This document shows positions 32,496 through 44,609 of a DNA stretch of 64,000 bases, in pieces. Below the pieces are notes generated by a model. It was not told where the DNA came from, did not search any database, and saw only the letters and a list, made by a program, of their open reading frames with translations. The stretch is taken from positions 510,122-574,121 of the forward strand of contig NMRA01000231.1 of the NCBI GenBank assembly GCA_002633005.1. Reading direction: 5' to 3'. The position numbers and the translations under genes were made by a program. The first letter of the stretch is position 1. Every line of letters starts with the position of its first letter. This stretch comes from Phoronis australis (taxonomy: Eukaryota; Phoronida; Phoronidae).

Positions 32496-34454
32496 ACAAT
32501 AAGCGTCCCCTCCCCGTGAAATGAATTTTTCTAAGCGTTTGTTTGAGCCAATACAGTATACAGCTTTCCACCAAGGCTAGGTGATGCAAGACATTATTCT
32601 TTGTTGCATTATAGTAACTGGTCTTGGCTAATTATCATTTTATGGCATGGTCATCCATTCAGCCAAAAGTAGTTCCTGAGGTGGCTTATCAGCTGACTCA
32701 CAATAGAAGCCTGATAAGAGTGAAGGTGGATAAATGCGGTGTTCCTACAGTTTCTTCTTTTAGTGGATGTGTTCACGACATGTCATCTCAAAAAAAAATG
32801 TTGCCCGAATGTTTCCTTAACAATTTTATTGATACAAATCATAAAACGACGAACGTTTAACCTGGTTTGTACAGAATTATTGCAATTACGTAATCATTAT
32901 CGCAGGGCTTTTTGAATGTAAATGTAGACGAACATCCGGTGACCAACAGCAGTAAGAATGCACCAAATTTTCATCCCGTGAGACACTTACCTGATCACTA
33001 CAATGTAACCAATAGAACGCATGCAATTAAAAAGACGTAGTTATTGTGCCAGTTTCCTTTGTGTTGAGTTGTATTCGTAAGGCAGTTTCCACCGGAAGTC
33101 AACTGTTTGAATTTGATAACCGACAGTCAATTTCGAAGAAGAAGTCGTGTTTCGGCTAGCCCGCGACAATAAAGTTGATATTATTACGTGCAGAGTCGGC
33201 AAGAAGACATTTCAGAAGCTTTGGAAGTCATGTAAGTGCCAGAGAGCGTTCTAAAATCGATTGGCCACAATCGGTGCCGTGATTCATATCCAACGAACGC
33301 TTTAAGTTCAGTTGTCAGTCACTCACGCTGACACATACCGACATGGACTGTGATTTGTGTGTGAATTGTCTAATAAAATACTGCTGGAGGTCCATGAGCA
33401 AGCCATAACGTTCACATAAGGCTGATACTCTATTATACATGTATTTCTGTTTTCTGACACTGTTCTGAGGTTGTTTCAGTGAGCATCAATGCCAGGGGGG
33501 GGACTACCAAGGGAGTGTATAATCATTTCGCAAGTTAGGTAATATTGGCATTGGTTGTGTTTGCTTATGTCTGTGTTCGTAGTAATTCTTGGAAGGTCCT
33601 GATTTTGAAATTTCATATCATTACAGTTCAATAATTTGCAAGGTTCACTTGCCTTATCCACGAACACATCTTAAAATATGAGGGGTGCTCAATTTTTTGG
33701 GCACATTGACCTTTTACTAAAAAACGGGGTATCTTCAGAGCTGTGCTATTTCGAGCCTCCCATGGAATCACCAATGTAAGTATTGTATTGCCTATTTTGA
33801 CCGATTTGTTCAGGTTTGTCTGGAGGATCCACATTATTGAATGCGAAAAGATATCACGGTCCCGCACTAGTACCCTATCTGGAGTACCCCCGCCATAGAA
33901 AATAATGTACCCAAGTGAAGTCTCACCAGTCAACATGTTAACTATTGTTATGCATTGTGAAACTTGCATAATTCCTATCTAATTGAACCAAATCATTCAA
34001 ATAAGGAAAATCTGAGTGACTTGACTTGGGGATTGAGTATGTGATTTCGAATTTTTACCGGGTTATGAAATACTAGAATGTCGCAAAAGTTTGCGATATT
34101 CAGACTAAAAATTGTAACATTCAATTCAAGTTCGACTGGTTTTATTGAAATGAAATATTCCATTCTCATGGTGAAAGTGATAGTTAATCTGGGTACAACT
34201 TTATCTAGGAGTTGAGTTGAATTGAATATGGACGGACTAGAATGATCTCCCTATGTCAGTAGGGGCATATTCTTTTCCATCAAGAAATTTGCTAGGAACC
34301 TCAATTTAAAGTCTTTGCAAATGTCAGCCAGTAAAATGATTGGTAGGAGTATAAGATATAGTATATTCTGTTTACTGTACATGAGATAATAATTTTAGTT
34401 TTACCATTAACTAATGTGGTTACGTAAAACCCCTCGTGAAGACCATGTCAGTAT
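32496..34454. other. No recognised gene
   Basis: A strong minus-strand donor CAG|GTAAGTGTC at about 32992 has only a short open frame in front of it. The minus-strand ORF at 33628-33969 has no motif that I recognise. Confidence 0.4.
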
Positions 34455-34635
34455 CTTCAATGGTGGATTCAGAGGGTTGCTAAGGGGCCATGGCTCTGGC
34501 CCCCCTAAAACGCTACAATAATCCATTTGGCAGTTTGGCAGTTGGGGGAGGGGGTTAATGTCGGATGGGCAAAACCCTATCTAATACTCTATCCTAACCA
34601 CCCAATTCAAAGTCCTGTATCCGCCCGACCGTCCC
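34455..34635. mobile_element. Possible small hAT-like MITE
   Basis: Begins near GGTGGATTCAGAGGG and ends near CCTGTATCCGCCCG. Inverted, these share the GGCGGATxCAG-type edge also seen at 41923 and 59147. Boundaries are approximate and no target duplication was found. Confidence 0.35.
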
Positions 34636-35828
34636 TGGTCTTTACATGGATAACATTTCCTGTAAATGGGTTATGTCTGGATTCTTAAGAAGCATACTGT
34701 TATGTTTGCTAATATCTCATTGTTTTCAGATTTCTATTAACTTGGAGTACTTGGAAGAACTAGACATGCAAACATTTGCATCGAAACAATCACCAAGGGG
34801 GGGTTATTGGGCTGTTTATATCCAAACGGCAGGTAGATCATCATATGTTTATTGTTGAGTTAAAAATAGTGCTGTTAGCAGGGTTTGAATTTGAAACAAT
34901 ATGAAATCTGTCCTTGGTTTAGCCAAAGGGGTTATAATCTTTAACAAACTCACTGACTGTTGTAGCCATTTGCTCAAGTCAAAGTAAAGCTTCTTGGTTT
35001 TGCTATAAGTTTCAAAAAGTACACGTGGCAGAATACATGTGAGATTAAACTTTCAGTTCTAACCCTTGTTGTGCCTGTTGAATGTCCATGAAACAGTAAG
35101 AAGACATTTCAGTTCTATGCTGGAGACAGCCGGTTAGTTGTGCATTGTCTATTAAGATTAACGAATTAAATAATGAAAGGTTCATCAAAAAATGGGAATT
35201 GTAGTTTATTGCAGTTGCCAACAGTTTAATCATCTGATAAAAAATTAATTAATTTGTCATAGAATTTGAAATGAAAAGTTACAGAACACGTTACCTGGTT
35301 AGCCTGAAGTCCAACTTTTATTAACACAAAAGTTTTGTAATAATATGCACAGTTGGTTTGGTTCTAGATTGTGATAGCATGTTAGGTGACCATGTGCATG
35401 TTTTGTATTGAAGTTGTGTAAAATAAAATGATTTTGAATGTCGTGAATCCAGGGTTAAAACTCCATTCAAAACAGTAATTGGAAAACTGACCCACTGCAG
35501 TGCATGCTTGGAGTAAACTTGCAGACTAGTCTTGCACTTCAATCCAGGAGAGCGATTGGTTAAAGGCGAAGACAACCTTCTTCCATGTCATTTTGAGCTA
35601 AAATAAGGTTGGTTGGTTATCCTAGACATATTTTCCACTTAATTACAGCTTATCGTAATTTTATTAATTACTCGTCCGCTACTGCGGAAGTGACATTTTA
35701 GGAGGCAAGCATTTCGCGCCAATTTCTTTTCATATAGTATGACTATGAGAGCTGCTGAGTCAGTCATTGTTCTACCTCTGTTGTGTTAAGTTCCGTCGTC
35801 GTTTGCTTTCATTTATTAGTCAGTCAAC

Positions 35829-36455
35829 ATGCCACACTGTTGCTGCGTACCGAAATGTACTAATTATCGGCTCACGTGCGCTTTGGGAGTACCTTTGCAT
35901 CGCTTTCCGATGGATGACACACTTCGCCGTACTTGGCTCGTTCGTGTGAAGAACGCATCGTTACCCGTCCACGCAACGTACAAAGCAGTGGAGAATTACC
36001 GTGTGTGTGGCAAGCACTTTCTACCCTCCGGTTACGAAAGGGATTTGTACGCTGAACTGTTGAAGGTCCCTGCGAAACAACGCCTGAAGAAGGATGCCAT
36101 TCCGTCTGTGTTGATTCCTGGCAGTGCCCCGTCGCCACCCCCGAGAAGTGCGTTTTTGAGGCGAGAAGCTTTGCGAGCTGTGGCCAGTACATTGACTGGA
36201 GCCAGTGGAGGCACTTCATCTACTGTCCCCCGTGCCTCCGAACGTACCCCTGAGCGTGCAATTCCTGGAACCAGTAGTGATTCGCCCTGTGCTGTTTTCT
36301 CCAGCCCAGAGCCTCTAAGCAGCACTGCAGCGATATTGAGTAGAGGGAGTGATTACAGGCCCAGTTCGACACCCAGTGGAGAGGACAGTTTGTCGTTCAA
36401 TGAACAGATCGGTGAGCCAAACTTTGATAAGTTTATTGTGGATTTGTCTATTTAG
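35829..36455 (+). CDS. THAP-domain protein of the TTAA element
   Basis: A 208-codon ORF. The N-terminal ~92 residues form a complete THAP C2CH zinc finger: Cys5 and Cys10 in CCVPKC, HRFP (24-27), the conserved Trp36, VCGKHF with Cys60 and His63, and the closing LKKDAIPSV (86-94), equivalent to AVPTI. THAP domains bind DNA and serve several transposase families for end recognition. The rest is Ser/Pro/Thr-rich with no transposase core, ending in an acidic/hydrophobic FDKFIVDLSI tail. It sits between the two long TIRs and faces a converging second ORF. It could be an accessory DNA-binding protein of the transposon, or a transposase whose catalytic part is deleted. Confidence 0.85.
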   Translation: MPHCCCVPKCTNYRLTCALGVPLHRFPMDDTLRRTWLVRVKNASLPVHATYKAVENYRVCGKHFLPSGYERDLYAELLKVPAKQRLKKDAIPSVLIPGSAPSPPPRSAFLRREALRAVASTLTGASGGTSSTVPRASERTPERAIPGTSSDSPCAVFSSPEPLSSTAAILSRGSDYRPSSTPSGEDSLSFNEQIGEPNFDKFIVDLSI

Positions 36456-36524
36456 AAGGTGCCAGGTGTGTGGCGAGTGAGTCACACGACACGATGTAAG
36501 CAGTTTGGGTGCTCAGGTCACCAT

Positions 36525-36906
36525 CTAGTGGGAGTGTGTCGCGGGAGACTCTGGCAAGTGGCACAGTTGTTCCTCTGTCCGTGGTATGCCGGAGATCCAC
36601 TTAACCATGTCCAGTACTGGCTTGGCCTCGTCGAACTCTGAACAGCACAAGCATTCCATTGAGGTAGGCAAAACAACACACAGTGCATTTGCACAAAGGT
36701 GTGTCACCACGTCTGTCCTCAGTAGCCGCCTCGTTTCTCTCAACAGCTGCCTGTTTCGGTGCGTACTCTGCCTCGTTACACTCGGGCTCAAACATGTACC
36801 CACCCACTGAATTTCCGTGAAAAAATTACTCGTCATCACTGCTGTGAACAAGGTCTCCGTCACTCACACTACTGTCACTGAGATACGGGTCACCGACTCC
36901 AGCCAT
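36525..36906 (-). pseudogene. P2X7 intracellular (ballast)-domain-like ORF, broken
   Basis: From an ATG at 36906 the minus strand reads MAGVGDPYLSDSSVSD, meets a TAA near 36827, then continues in frame with GYMFEPECNEAEY and CKCTVC. A frameshift near 36685 leads to LPTSMECLCCSEFDEAK in the next frame, ending at 36525. The pattern F-E-P-E ... C-x-C-x2-C ... M/L-P-T-x-x-E-C-x-C-C is that of the zinc-binding domain at the C-terminus of P2X7 receptors and of many invertebrate proteins. The family's downstream C-terminal part is missing. It converges with the THAP ORF inside the same TIRs, so it is probably transposon cargo. The match is by motif only. Confidence 0.6.
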
Positions 36907-37204
36907 TTACAGCTTACAACACACTAAACATTCCCTAAATCCAACGTAGTTGAGTTCTCTACTAACCTATCTTGCCGCAGAATACTCGCCGATGGATAGT
37001 GGTGGTCACAATTGTTGAAAAACAGCACTAAACAAAAGTAGATTAGAACAAATTTGCACGGTAAAGTTAACGCAAAACCAAGTGGCGGGAAACGCTTGCC
37101 TCCTAAAACGTCACTTCCGGAGTAGCAGACGAGTAATTAATAAAATTACGAAAAGCTGTAATTATTTTAGCTCAAAATGACATGGAAAAAGGTTGCCTTC
37201 GCCT

Positions 37205-39441
37205 TTAAGTTTTGAGTTTGAAGACTATTTTCTGGGCTCTGTACATACATGTAAGTCAGTAAGTTTTACAAATCAGTGTTGTATAAACAGCACGATAAAT
37301 ATCCAGCAGGTTGAGTTGTCTTATAGTGATAGCTTTTACCCTTCTGTTTTTTAAATTTTGTTACAGTGTTTATTGCAGAGTGTGTCTTCAACAATCGTTG
37401 GATAAGGAAGGCTACCCAGACAACACAACGAACGCACTTATGAACTGCAGCTCTTAAACCTATGAATTCAGTTATCTGAGCTCAGAAACGCACGTTTGTA
37501 GTCACAAAACATGGATAATTTGCTTGTGAAGCTAAGCGAGCAGATCCAGCCAACGAAGATTAAGTGGCTTGTGGTCTACCATAGGGCCCTTTCACATTGA
37601 CTTAACTCTTGTCTGAGCGGAGCGTCGACGTACATGTATACAGCGAAGTTAACTGGACCGTTCATTCCGGCTTCGGTAGTTAATTAACTGAGAAGTAGAC
37701 AGTAGGCGACGCTGTCGTCATCGAAGGTATCGCAAGGTAACACTGTACGCTAAGATGTGAAAATTTACATGTGTTAATTGACATAAAACTTATTTTTAAG
37801 TATCAGTCCACGGATCCACCGACCACTGTACAGCCAACAAGCGGCAAGGTGGGGGGTCAACCATTCAGATCCATGTTCAGTCTGATCAATCACATTAGGG
37901 ATGAGAGAAAATGGGTGAAGCATGACACCACAAAGTTTGGTAGTTTAGGAGATACAAGGGAAGAGTTCTGGGGGCAAAATAAGGGAATTTCTTGGTGTGG
38001 AATGAGTCATTTTTGACCAAATTTTCTACTCCAGTTTCTGCTTCAAACAGAATCGTTTCTGAAGAATTTTGATATTAAATGATAGGCTCATGACCAATGT
38101 CAGTAAAAACGGCACCGACACTGCAATATAGGTTACCATGGTAACACTGGAACTGTTTCCGTGGAGGTACATTTCCGTCTTGTGAAAAGCCAGCAGTAAG
38201 CTGTACCCTTATAGCGAAGCTGCCCTCGCGAGAAAACTAAAAATAATAACATGGACATGTAGAAGACTCCATGCCCTTGAAATTATTATAATAAAAACTT
38301 TGTCAGCCCTTCAGACAGGCTTGGTAATAGGTGTCTGAATTTCACTATTTTCAGACCGCGTATGTGTATTTGTCATGTTAAACCAGTCACTAGTTGCGCG
38401 CCGTTTCTACGCATTGATATGCCGTGGTATAATACAACAATTAAAACAATTGATTTGCTTAAATGTTTTTAATTAATTTTAAGGACACTAGCATTTCCCA
38501 ATAAAATATGAAATTATACTAAATTTGTTCATCCAATTCGTGTGAATACCAAACTAAAGCTTACAATGCGTTAGTTGAATGATTGCTGACATAAAGTGCT
38601 TGTTTGCGAATTTATCTATTTATCCGGCACTTCCACTTGCATCGAATGTGGTATTTCTACAAATTGCAGAGAGAAACAACTTTGGAAACTCTAGGGAAAT
38701 GCACAAGGTATAGAGCGAGACATTTGAGCACCTTATAAGAGTACGTGGAGCTGATGTGGAGGTGGAACGTGTCCTCCTGAGAAGTAGTCTGTCTCAGTGT
38801 CTGCCTCGGAGGCAGGTGTGCAGGAGCTACATAATCTACCGTATTAGATTCACTTAACCGAATCATCGTTACAACACTCGAGATATATTGGTGTCGCCAA
38901 AGACACTTAGAACATCCATTGCACACTAGAGGAGAAATCTGATAGAGGTCTGAAAAATGACCAAAGACGTTAAGTGAAGGTTCAACGTCCTGCTTCGTGT
39001 GAGCTCAGGTAGGAATCACTAAATTCCAGGGTCTGACCCTGAGGAATATTTTTAGAAATACGTCATTCATTCAAAAATACTTTTATTGACACACCTTGAT
39101 TGCTTATAACTTGGGCCTTATTGCTTAATCATATCTTATTCAAATGTGTTGATGTTTATGAAACTATATGACTATACATTGTCATAGAAAATAGGTAGTC
39201 ATCATAACTTTTCATAACAACCACCAAATGTGTAACATGACTTCTGCCCATGAACTACTTTTAGAAACTAGGGAGTATGTTTGGTCTACCAATGACTTTC
39301 TGCGATGATGAAGTTAATTAAAGATGCTAAAGCCGTCAAAAATATTGGTGCCTTCACTTTGCCTTGGTATTCATATTTTCTGAGCCGAAAGGGCCACATT
39401 AAATTTAATATGTTTAATTTTTCATTAATACAATTTTGTAG
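37205..39441. other. No convincing gene
   Basis: Mostly AT-rich. On the minus strand a pyrimidine-rich acceptor precedes 38925 and a frame stays open to 38657 (CNGCSKCLWRHQ start), but no good donor or domain supports an exon. Confidence 0.4.
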
Positions 39442-39702
39442 GAATCGGGAAAGGCTTATGCTGAAGAAGTGGCTTCTGCTGAAGTTGCAGACTTGCCGAT
39501 TAATGGTTGGGTATGGAAAAGTTCACAACCAGCAAGAAGGTTCCCTTCTGGACAACTAAGTAAGGGGGCTAGAGAGAGGCCGAAAAGTCTACTCCTAGAA
39601 GATATGTCAAAGAGAATTTGTAACTTGAGGAACGAGTTGGGGAAAAAGTATTTGCCAAATATTACTGGCTTATGCCACAACAGGTTCAAAGTAATTTGTT
39701 GA
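39442..39702 (+). CDS. Unassigned open stretch behind an acceptor-like site
   Basis: CAATTTTGTAG precedes 39442 and the frame is open for 86 codons to a stop at 39702. It encodes a basic, exon-like peptide with LPINGWVWKSS and LEDMSKRICNLRNELGKK. I do not recognise a family. It could be a last exon, a retroposed fragment or transposon debris. Confidence 0.25.
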   Translation, partial: ESGKAYAEEVASAEVADLPINGWVWKSSQPARRFPSGQLSKGARERPKSLLLEDMSKRICNLRNELGKKYLPNITGLCHNRFKVIC

Positions 39703-41476
39703 GATAGGACACTTTCAGCAAATGTGGGGAAACTGGGACAGAGGAAGTGGAGTATGCACTGAAAGAGGCAATCTGCGATTGTCAAGGATGTAGCATTGTA
39801 AAAATTCAAAAGGAGGAAACAGTACAGTGGTTGGACCTGTAAATACTCTGGCTGATCTGCTAAATCCAGTGGGGGCATTATTGTGTCAGCACAGCTGTGT
39901 AGGGAAGTAGGTTTGTGTGTTGTGGCAAGCTTTGTTTGCACCAGAACTGCTTGTGTGAACAGCACAAATCTAACATTTACCTAGTCTAAGACTGTATTTT
40001 TGTCCAGGCACGGATCATGATCCTGGGCCACATGGTAATGGTACATTGTTCATTTTGTTTAGCCACTGGATTTTTTTGGTCTGACAGGATTTCTCAGTGT
40101 CGCCATCACATTTAGAGGATTTCTGACCACTGTACTATTCCTTTTCCTTGAAGATGCGTAATTGATCTGAATTTATGTTTCCACATTTTATTTACCATGA
40201 TAGACTTTTCTTTGTAAATGGGTATATATTACTGAAATTTGAGACCCTGTTGCAGTTAGGCTGGTTTTGTCAACTTATCTTTCTGCCTGGGTTGTAAACC
40301 CATATTCTGTCCAGGAGGTAATAAGTTTTGATTTAGACCATTTACCTCTATAAACTTTGCTCAGTTTGTTCCTTATCCAGATGGGAAGCGATTTCTGGAA
40401 TTATAGCGAATTGACAGTTTGCTTTTGCTTGAGACCATGCTGTGTGTATAAAATCGCACACTATTAGTCTGGTCTCTAGCAATTGCATATTGCCAGATCT
40501 TTAAAAGTTCGGAAATTGCTCAAAAGTGACCTGGAAGTAATACCTATTTCGTGATAGTAAAATGTCTAAATCAAAAGTTGTTTTATGTGATTTTAGGCGA
40601 GTTTATGTCCACTTCAAATGATTTTTGTTGCAGAACTGAAAAGCATTTGCACATTAGCTCTGGTGGCTCCTTGTTTTTTTTGGCGAATTGACCATTTTAT
40701 GGTTCCCATCGGTAATTTTGTTACTGGTCTAGTATGTATGTACAATTGTAATCGTAGGGCAATTGTAATGCAAACCATGTTGCAAAAGTATTTTTTCATG
40801 ACCATTTCATTGTAAAATGCTGCCTAATTGGAACCGACAAGCCAATTTTTCTTTTTGTGGTGGTTACTTTTGATAAGAACATTGATGTGGTAAATACAGC
40901 TACCTCAAGTTTGTGAAGAAGAGATTTCCAGTGTTGTCAGCGATATTGCGAAATCACTTTTTCGCAGTGAGACTACATCACCCTAAATATAATTCCCTGA
41001 CTTTTTGAGCTTTGTGTGGTTGACTCTGTCCTGTAGCAATTAGAGTGTTGAAATGATCTAGAAGGTCATTTTTTATTAGAATCATAACATTTGCACTTTT
41101 GACTGTACAGTTATCTTTGCATTGGTATTTTATATTTTTTCACAAGGAATACTTTCAACTGAGATGAGTTGTCTATGAGGTAGGCAATTTTCAAATAAGA
41201 TAATAAATAAAATTGTCATACATTGTTTTATTTTTTAGATGAGTGATCTTCCAATAAGTGATTACTTTTAAAAAACCTATGCAGAATTTGATTTTTACTC
41301 TTCATTTGAAGGAGAATAAATCCATAAACCTGCATTGTCTAGAAATTTTACTCAAACTACATATTACAGGGTTGGGGATTGGAATCTTAATACAGCAGAG
41401 TCTGAACCCGTACCATGAGCAATACAACACAATACACGGATATAAAAAATTTGGTGTTTAGGTTCCACGGAAAGGA
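39703..41476. other. No recognised gene
   Basis: AT-rich sequence with short ORFs only. Confidence 0.45.
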
Positions 41477-41619
41477 TTCGTGTGCGCGGTAATAGTTACT
41501 AAGGTGCGTGGTCATTGTTTGTGGATACTTTGGTATTCCTCTTCTGTGGTCATCCACGGGAAACCAGGTCGCATAGAGAACAATAGATTAGCATCTTCAT
41601 TGTTTCCGTTGTTATAATA
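41477..41619 (+). repeat. Dispersed repeat, copy 2 of 2
   Basis: Near-identical to 230-364, in the same orientation. Confidence 0.8.
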
Positions 41620-41922
41620 CGGCTGACAATCGTGACTTGGAAATGCCGTCAAGTAATATAACGGCCTCTTTCAATATGCATCTCGTTTTTTATGGCCAAA
41701 GATAGTGGCGGTATTCTGCACGCACGTAGGGCCTACGTGTGAGTCACCTGTCAATCACTTGTTAGTGTCAAGGTAACATGCACTTCAAAGTGTGGGAACT
41801 TGCGCACGTGCACCACTACAAATCAGTCACACATAGCGACAGTCCGACGAAGTAACAAAAACGGGCGTGACTACTGTATGTACTTTTAAGCTGTTGTTAC
41901 GAAAGACCCAGTTCCTTACGAT

Positions 41923-42697
41923 CATAGGCGGATTTAGGGCGGGGGCCCAGGGGGCCCGGGCCCCCCCCCNTCCGTTTCCGTCGTCTGCTCCACTGTGCAA
42001 TGAAGAAAATTTACTTCATTTTTTAAAGAAAATGGAACCTGAGTGACGATGAAAAAACAGAAGCTGCTGGTAAGATGTGAATTTTAATCGAAGCCTTAGT
42101 GAATCACTCAGAAAACTCGCAATACTCTCTTTGTCAAACCTTATCTTAAGACGGTTTCCAAAGCAATCCCGTCATTATTGCCTACACGAAAAATGGATTT
42201 GGTCTTTTGGGCATTTGAAGACTATTTCAAATACGACAAATTTGTTAAGAATTGATGGCACAAAATATAAAACGTGTAATAAGCATTACAAAAAGAAGTA
42301 GGTTTCGTGCGCAAACGCTGTGGCTCATAAACAAGTAAGTCTTTTAGTATAACTGTTGTAGTTAAGTCGTGGTGGTGTAGTGGTAACGTACGTGTGCTGT
42401 AAGCGCCAGGTCGTGAGTTTGAGTCTTTGATATACCTGCACTTTTTTCTGTTTGACACGTTCTCCGTGTTTTTTTTTTGCCTTTTTTTCTTGGATAATAC
42501 TTCAGGAATCAAGGAAAATGCTTGATTTTTAGAGGTAAAAACAGAAAAATTTCCTAGGAGGGAGGGGGGTTTGCCCCCCTCCCAACCTCCCCCCATTCGG
42601 TGCTATGCGCATCTACAATCGTGGTTCAATTTGCGCAAATGCTTCCAGCCGGAAAAATTGTTGGGCCCCCCCTTGTGATATCCTAGATCCGCCACTG
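41923..42697. mobile_element. hAT-like MITE with a tRNA-like insert
   Basis: The left edge CATAGGCGGATTTAGG and the inverted right edge CAGTGGCGGATCTAGG pair, followed by G/C runs on both sides (GGGGGCCC). These ends are typical of short hAT-like elements. An expected 8-bp target duplication is not clear. The single N at 41970 lies in its G/C run. No transposase is encoded. Confidence 0.6.
42369..42440 (+). other. tRNA-like sequence (pseudo-tRNA or SINE head)
   Basis: TGGTGTAGTGG resembles the internal A box and GAGTTTGAGTC the B box of a tRNA gene, about 40 bp apart, with a TAACG-type D loop between. The acceptor stem does not pair, so this is a tRNA-derived relic rather than a functional tRNA. 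Confidence 0.4.
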
Positions 42698-44609
42698 ACG
42701 GTATTCCTCCGTTGCCAATGTTCCCCAAAACTGCGTTGTCAAGTCTATTCCCATATTTCCTGGCTCGATGCTCCCTAAGCCCATACCTGTAACTAGCTGC
42801 GTGAATCTCCTACCCACTATCGTCAAGCAGTCTACGTCGTAGATATTTCAGACTCGAATGGTAAGAATTTTTGTTCAGGCTGAAAATGGCCAATGTATAA
42901 ACAAAATTATTCTGGATGGCTAAAAAGGGGACGTGGAAACGATAATTCACACAGTCACGCTTACGTGGGGACTGACACAAGAAATAGTAAAGAACAGCCA
43001 GCGACATTAGTTAAATCTGCTAACCAGTTTAACTGAGATGCAATAAGCGAAAAACAAAATTTGACTAGCCGTTTTTTATTACTTCAAGATCATACACAAA
43101 CATACATTATTGCCAACGTTTGAATTCAGAAATCGACAGGCAGCAACGAAATCGGTAACCCAGTAAGGCACTTTTACTGTCCCTTCGGTCGCCCCACATC
43201 CTCTATAACCCGACAGTTATACTCATCAAAATATTGAGAATTTGACATCTTTCCGTGAGTTGTGAGATTTGTTCAGAATACGAGAGCTTCCCACCTTAAT
43301 AGAATTTGGAGGGTTGGCAAAACCATAGTCACATTTCTCTGGCCTGATTTTTTCGAATATATGTTTTATCTATTGGACTGCAGACGGAAACTCAGCGCGG
43401 CAGACAAAGTCGCTGAAAGCGGAGGTTTTGACCCCGGCGGCGTTCTTAAACTTTGCAAACAAGGGAAGAAAATAAAGTGACAAAAAGGTTCGAGTATTAT
43501 GTTTTGAAGTGAATTCATGACCCAAGACAATAACTCGTTACTTGTATTGTAATTCAGATTGCTAAACCACCGTCTCGGAGTCCCGGCGTCGTTGCACTCA
43601 TTGTGATCATCGATCTTTTTCTAAAAGTCGGGGAATCACGCGTTTCCTTAGCACTAAATCTTCATTCTTTAAAAGTCGGGAATGGGCGCTTAACCGAAAG
43701 GTGGGCGCTTAACTGGAAATCTTCAAAAATCACAGGGGGGCGCTTAACCGAGCAGTGGGTGGTTAAATTGGAGGAAATAATCGGCTTTTTACAAAATGGA
43801 GCCATGTATGGTGTTTAGGGGTACTATAGCCCGAAGTGGTAAGTAATAAAACGTTCAAAACATTCAGGAGGAACTAACTTGTTGCAAAATATCGAAAAGC
43901 ATGAAGGGAAATCGGATTTTACGGTGCTCACACATCGATCTCAGATATATGAAAATTTCTCATTTTAGTACAATTGAGATGCCAAAGTGTATAACTAATA
44001 AACTGGCTGACAAAGTTTTTATTTTATGCAATGAAAGTAACATATTTTGTCAACATTTTGGCCAAGTTTCATTCTCATAGCAGTGGGGGCAGATTTGGTA
44101 CAGCAGTGTACTGAACACAACCTCAAAATGGCATAACGGGGGGCAGTGTAGTAAAACTACTAAATGAGGGCGGTGAATCGGAATCGTATTTCAAGACATC
44201 TGTGTAACAATCTATAGGCACCACTAAACAATGCCAAGTGAATAATAAATCAATAGCTTTCATTCAAGGAAAAATATAAACAGTTAAAACGACAGTTTTT
44301 ATACCGTGAAAACATGATTGCGAAGCCGTAAAATGTGTTTGCGGCTATAACTTTAGAAAAACGCAATATTTTGAGGAAACATTTTACCACTGTTTATAGA
44401 TCCCATAGGACTACCTAAGTGCCAAATTTGGTGAAAATCAGCTGACCCCCAACCTTGCCGCTCATGGCTGGTGCTCTCGTGGACTAGTACTTAATCACTG
44501 TTAATGAAATATTAATAAAAAAAATCTAGTATGTTAAATCTTGTACGAGAATCATGAAATTTGTTACTGTACTCCATTCTTGTTTTAGTGAAAATCGAAA
44601 TTTTTGACT
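42698..44609. other. No recognised gene; short repeated words
   Basis: At 43679-43780 the word GGGCGCTTAACCG and variants recur three or four times. No exon or transposon is otherwise evident. Confidence 0.4.

Larger units (their letters stand above)
35564..37204 (+). mobile_element. TTAA-flanked TIR element (Kolobok-like) with THAP ORF
   Basis: TTAA lies at 35560-35563 and 37205-37208. Inside are long terminal inverted repeats beginning AGGCGAAGACAACC on the left and, reversed, AGGCGAAGGCAACC on the right. About 120 bp pair with few mismatches, apart from a ~36-bp insertion in the left arm (35605-35640). TTAA targets, AGG-type ends and a THAP ORF fit the Kolobok superfamily; piggyBac also uses TTAA. 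No transposase ORF is left, so it would need one in trans. Confidence 0.85.

Noticed and set aside
31799-32589. Three ORFs of 229-255 codons
   Set aside because: They consist almost entirely of N from the assembly gap.
32990-33200. Strong minus-strand donor CAG|GTAAGTGTC
   Set aside because: Only about 16 open codons precede it in the longest compatible frame, so no exon is supported.
38657-38925. Minus-strand open frame behind a TTTCTCCTCTAG acceptor
   Set aside because: No convincing donor and no recognisable domain.
39456-39965. 169-codon minus-strand ORF
   Set aside because: No domain, no splice context, and it overlaps a plus-strand frame with a better acceptor. Probably chance.
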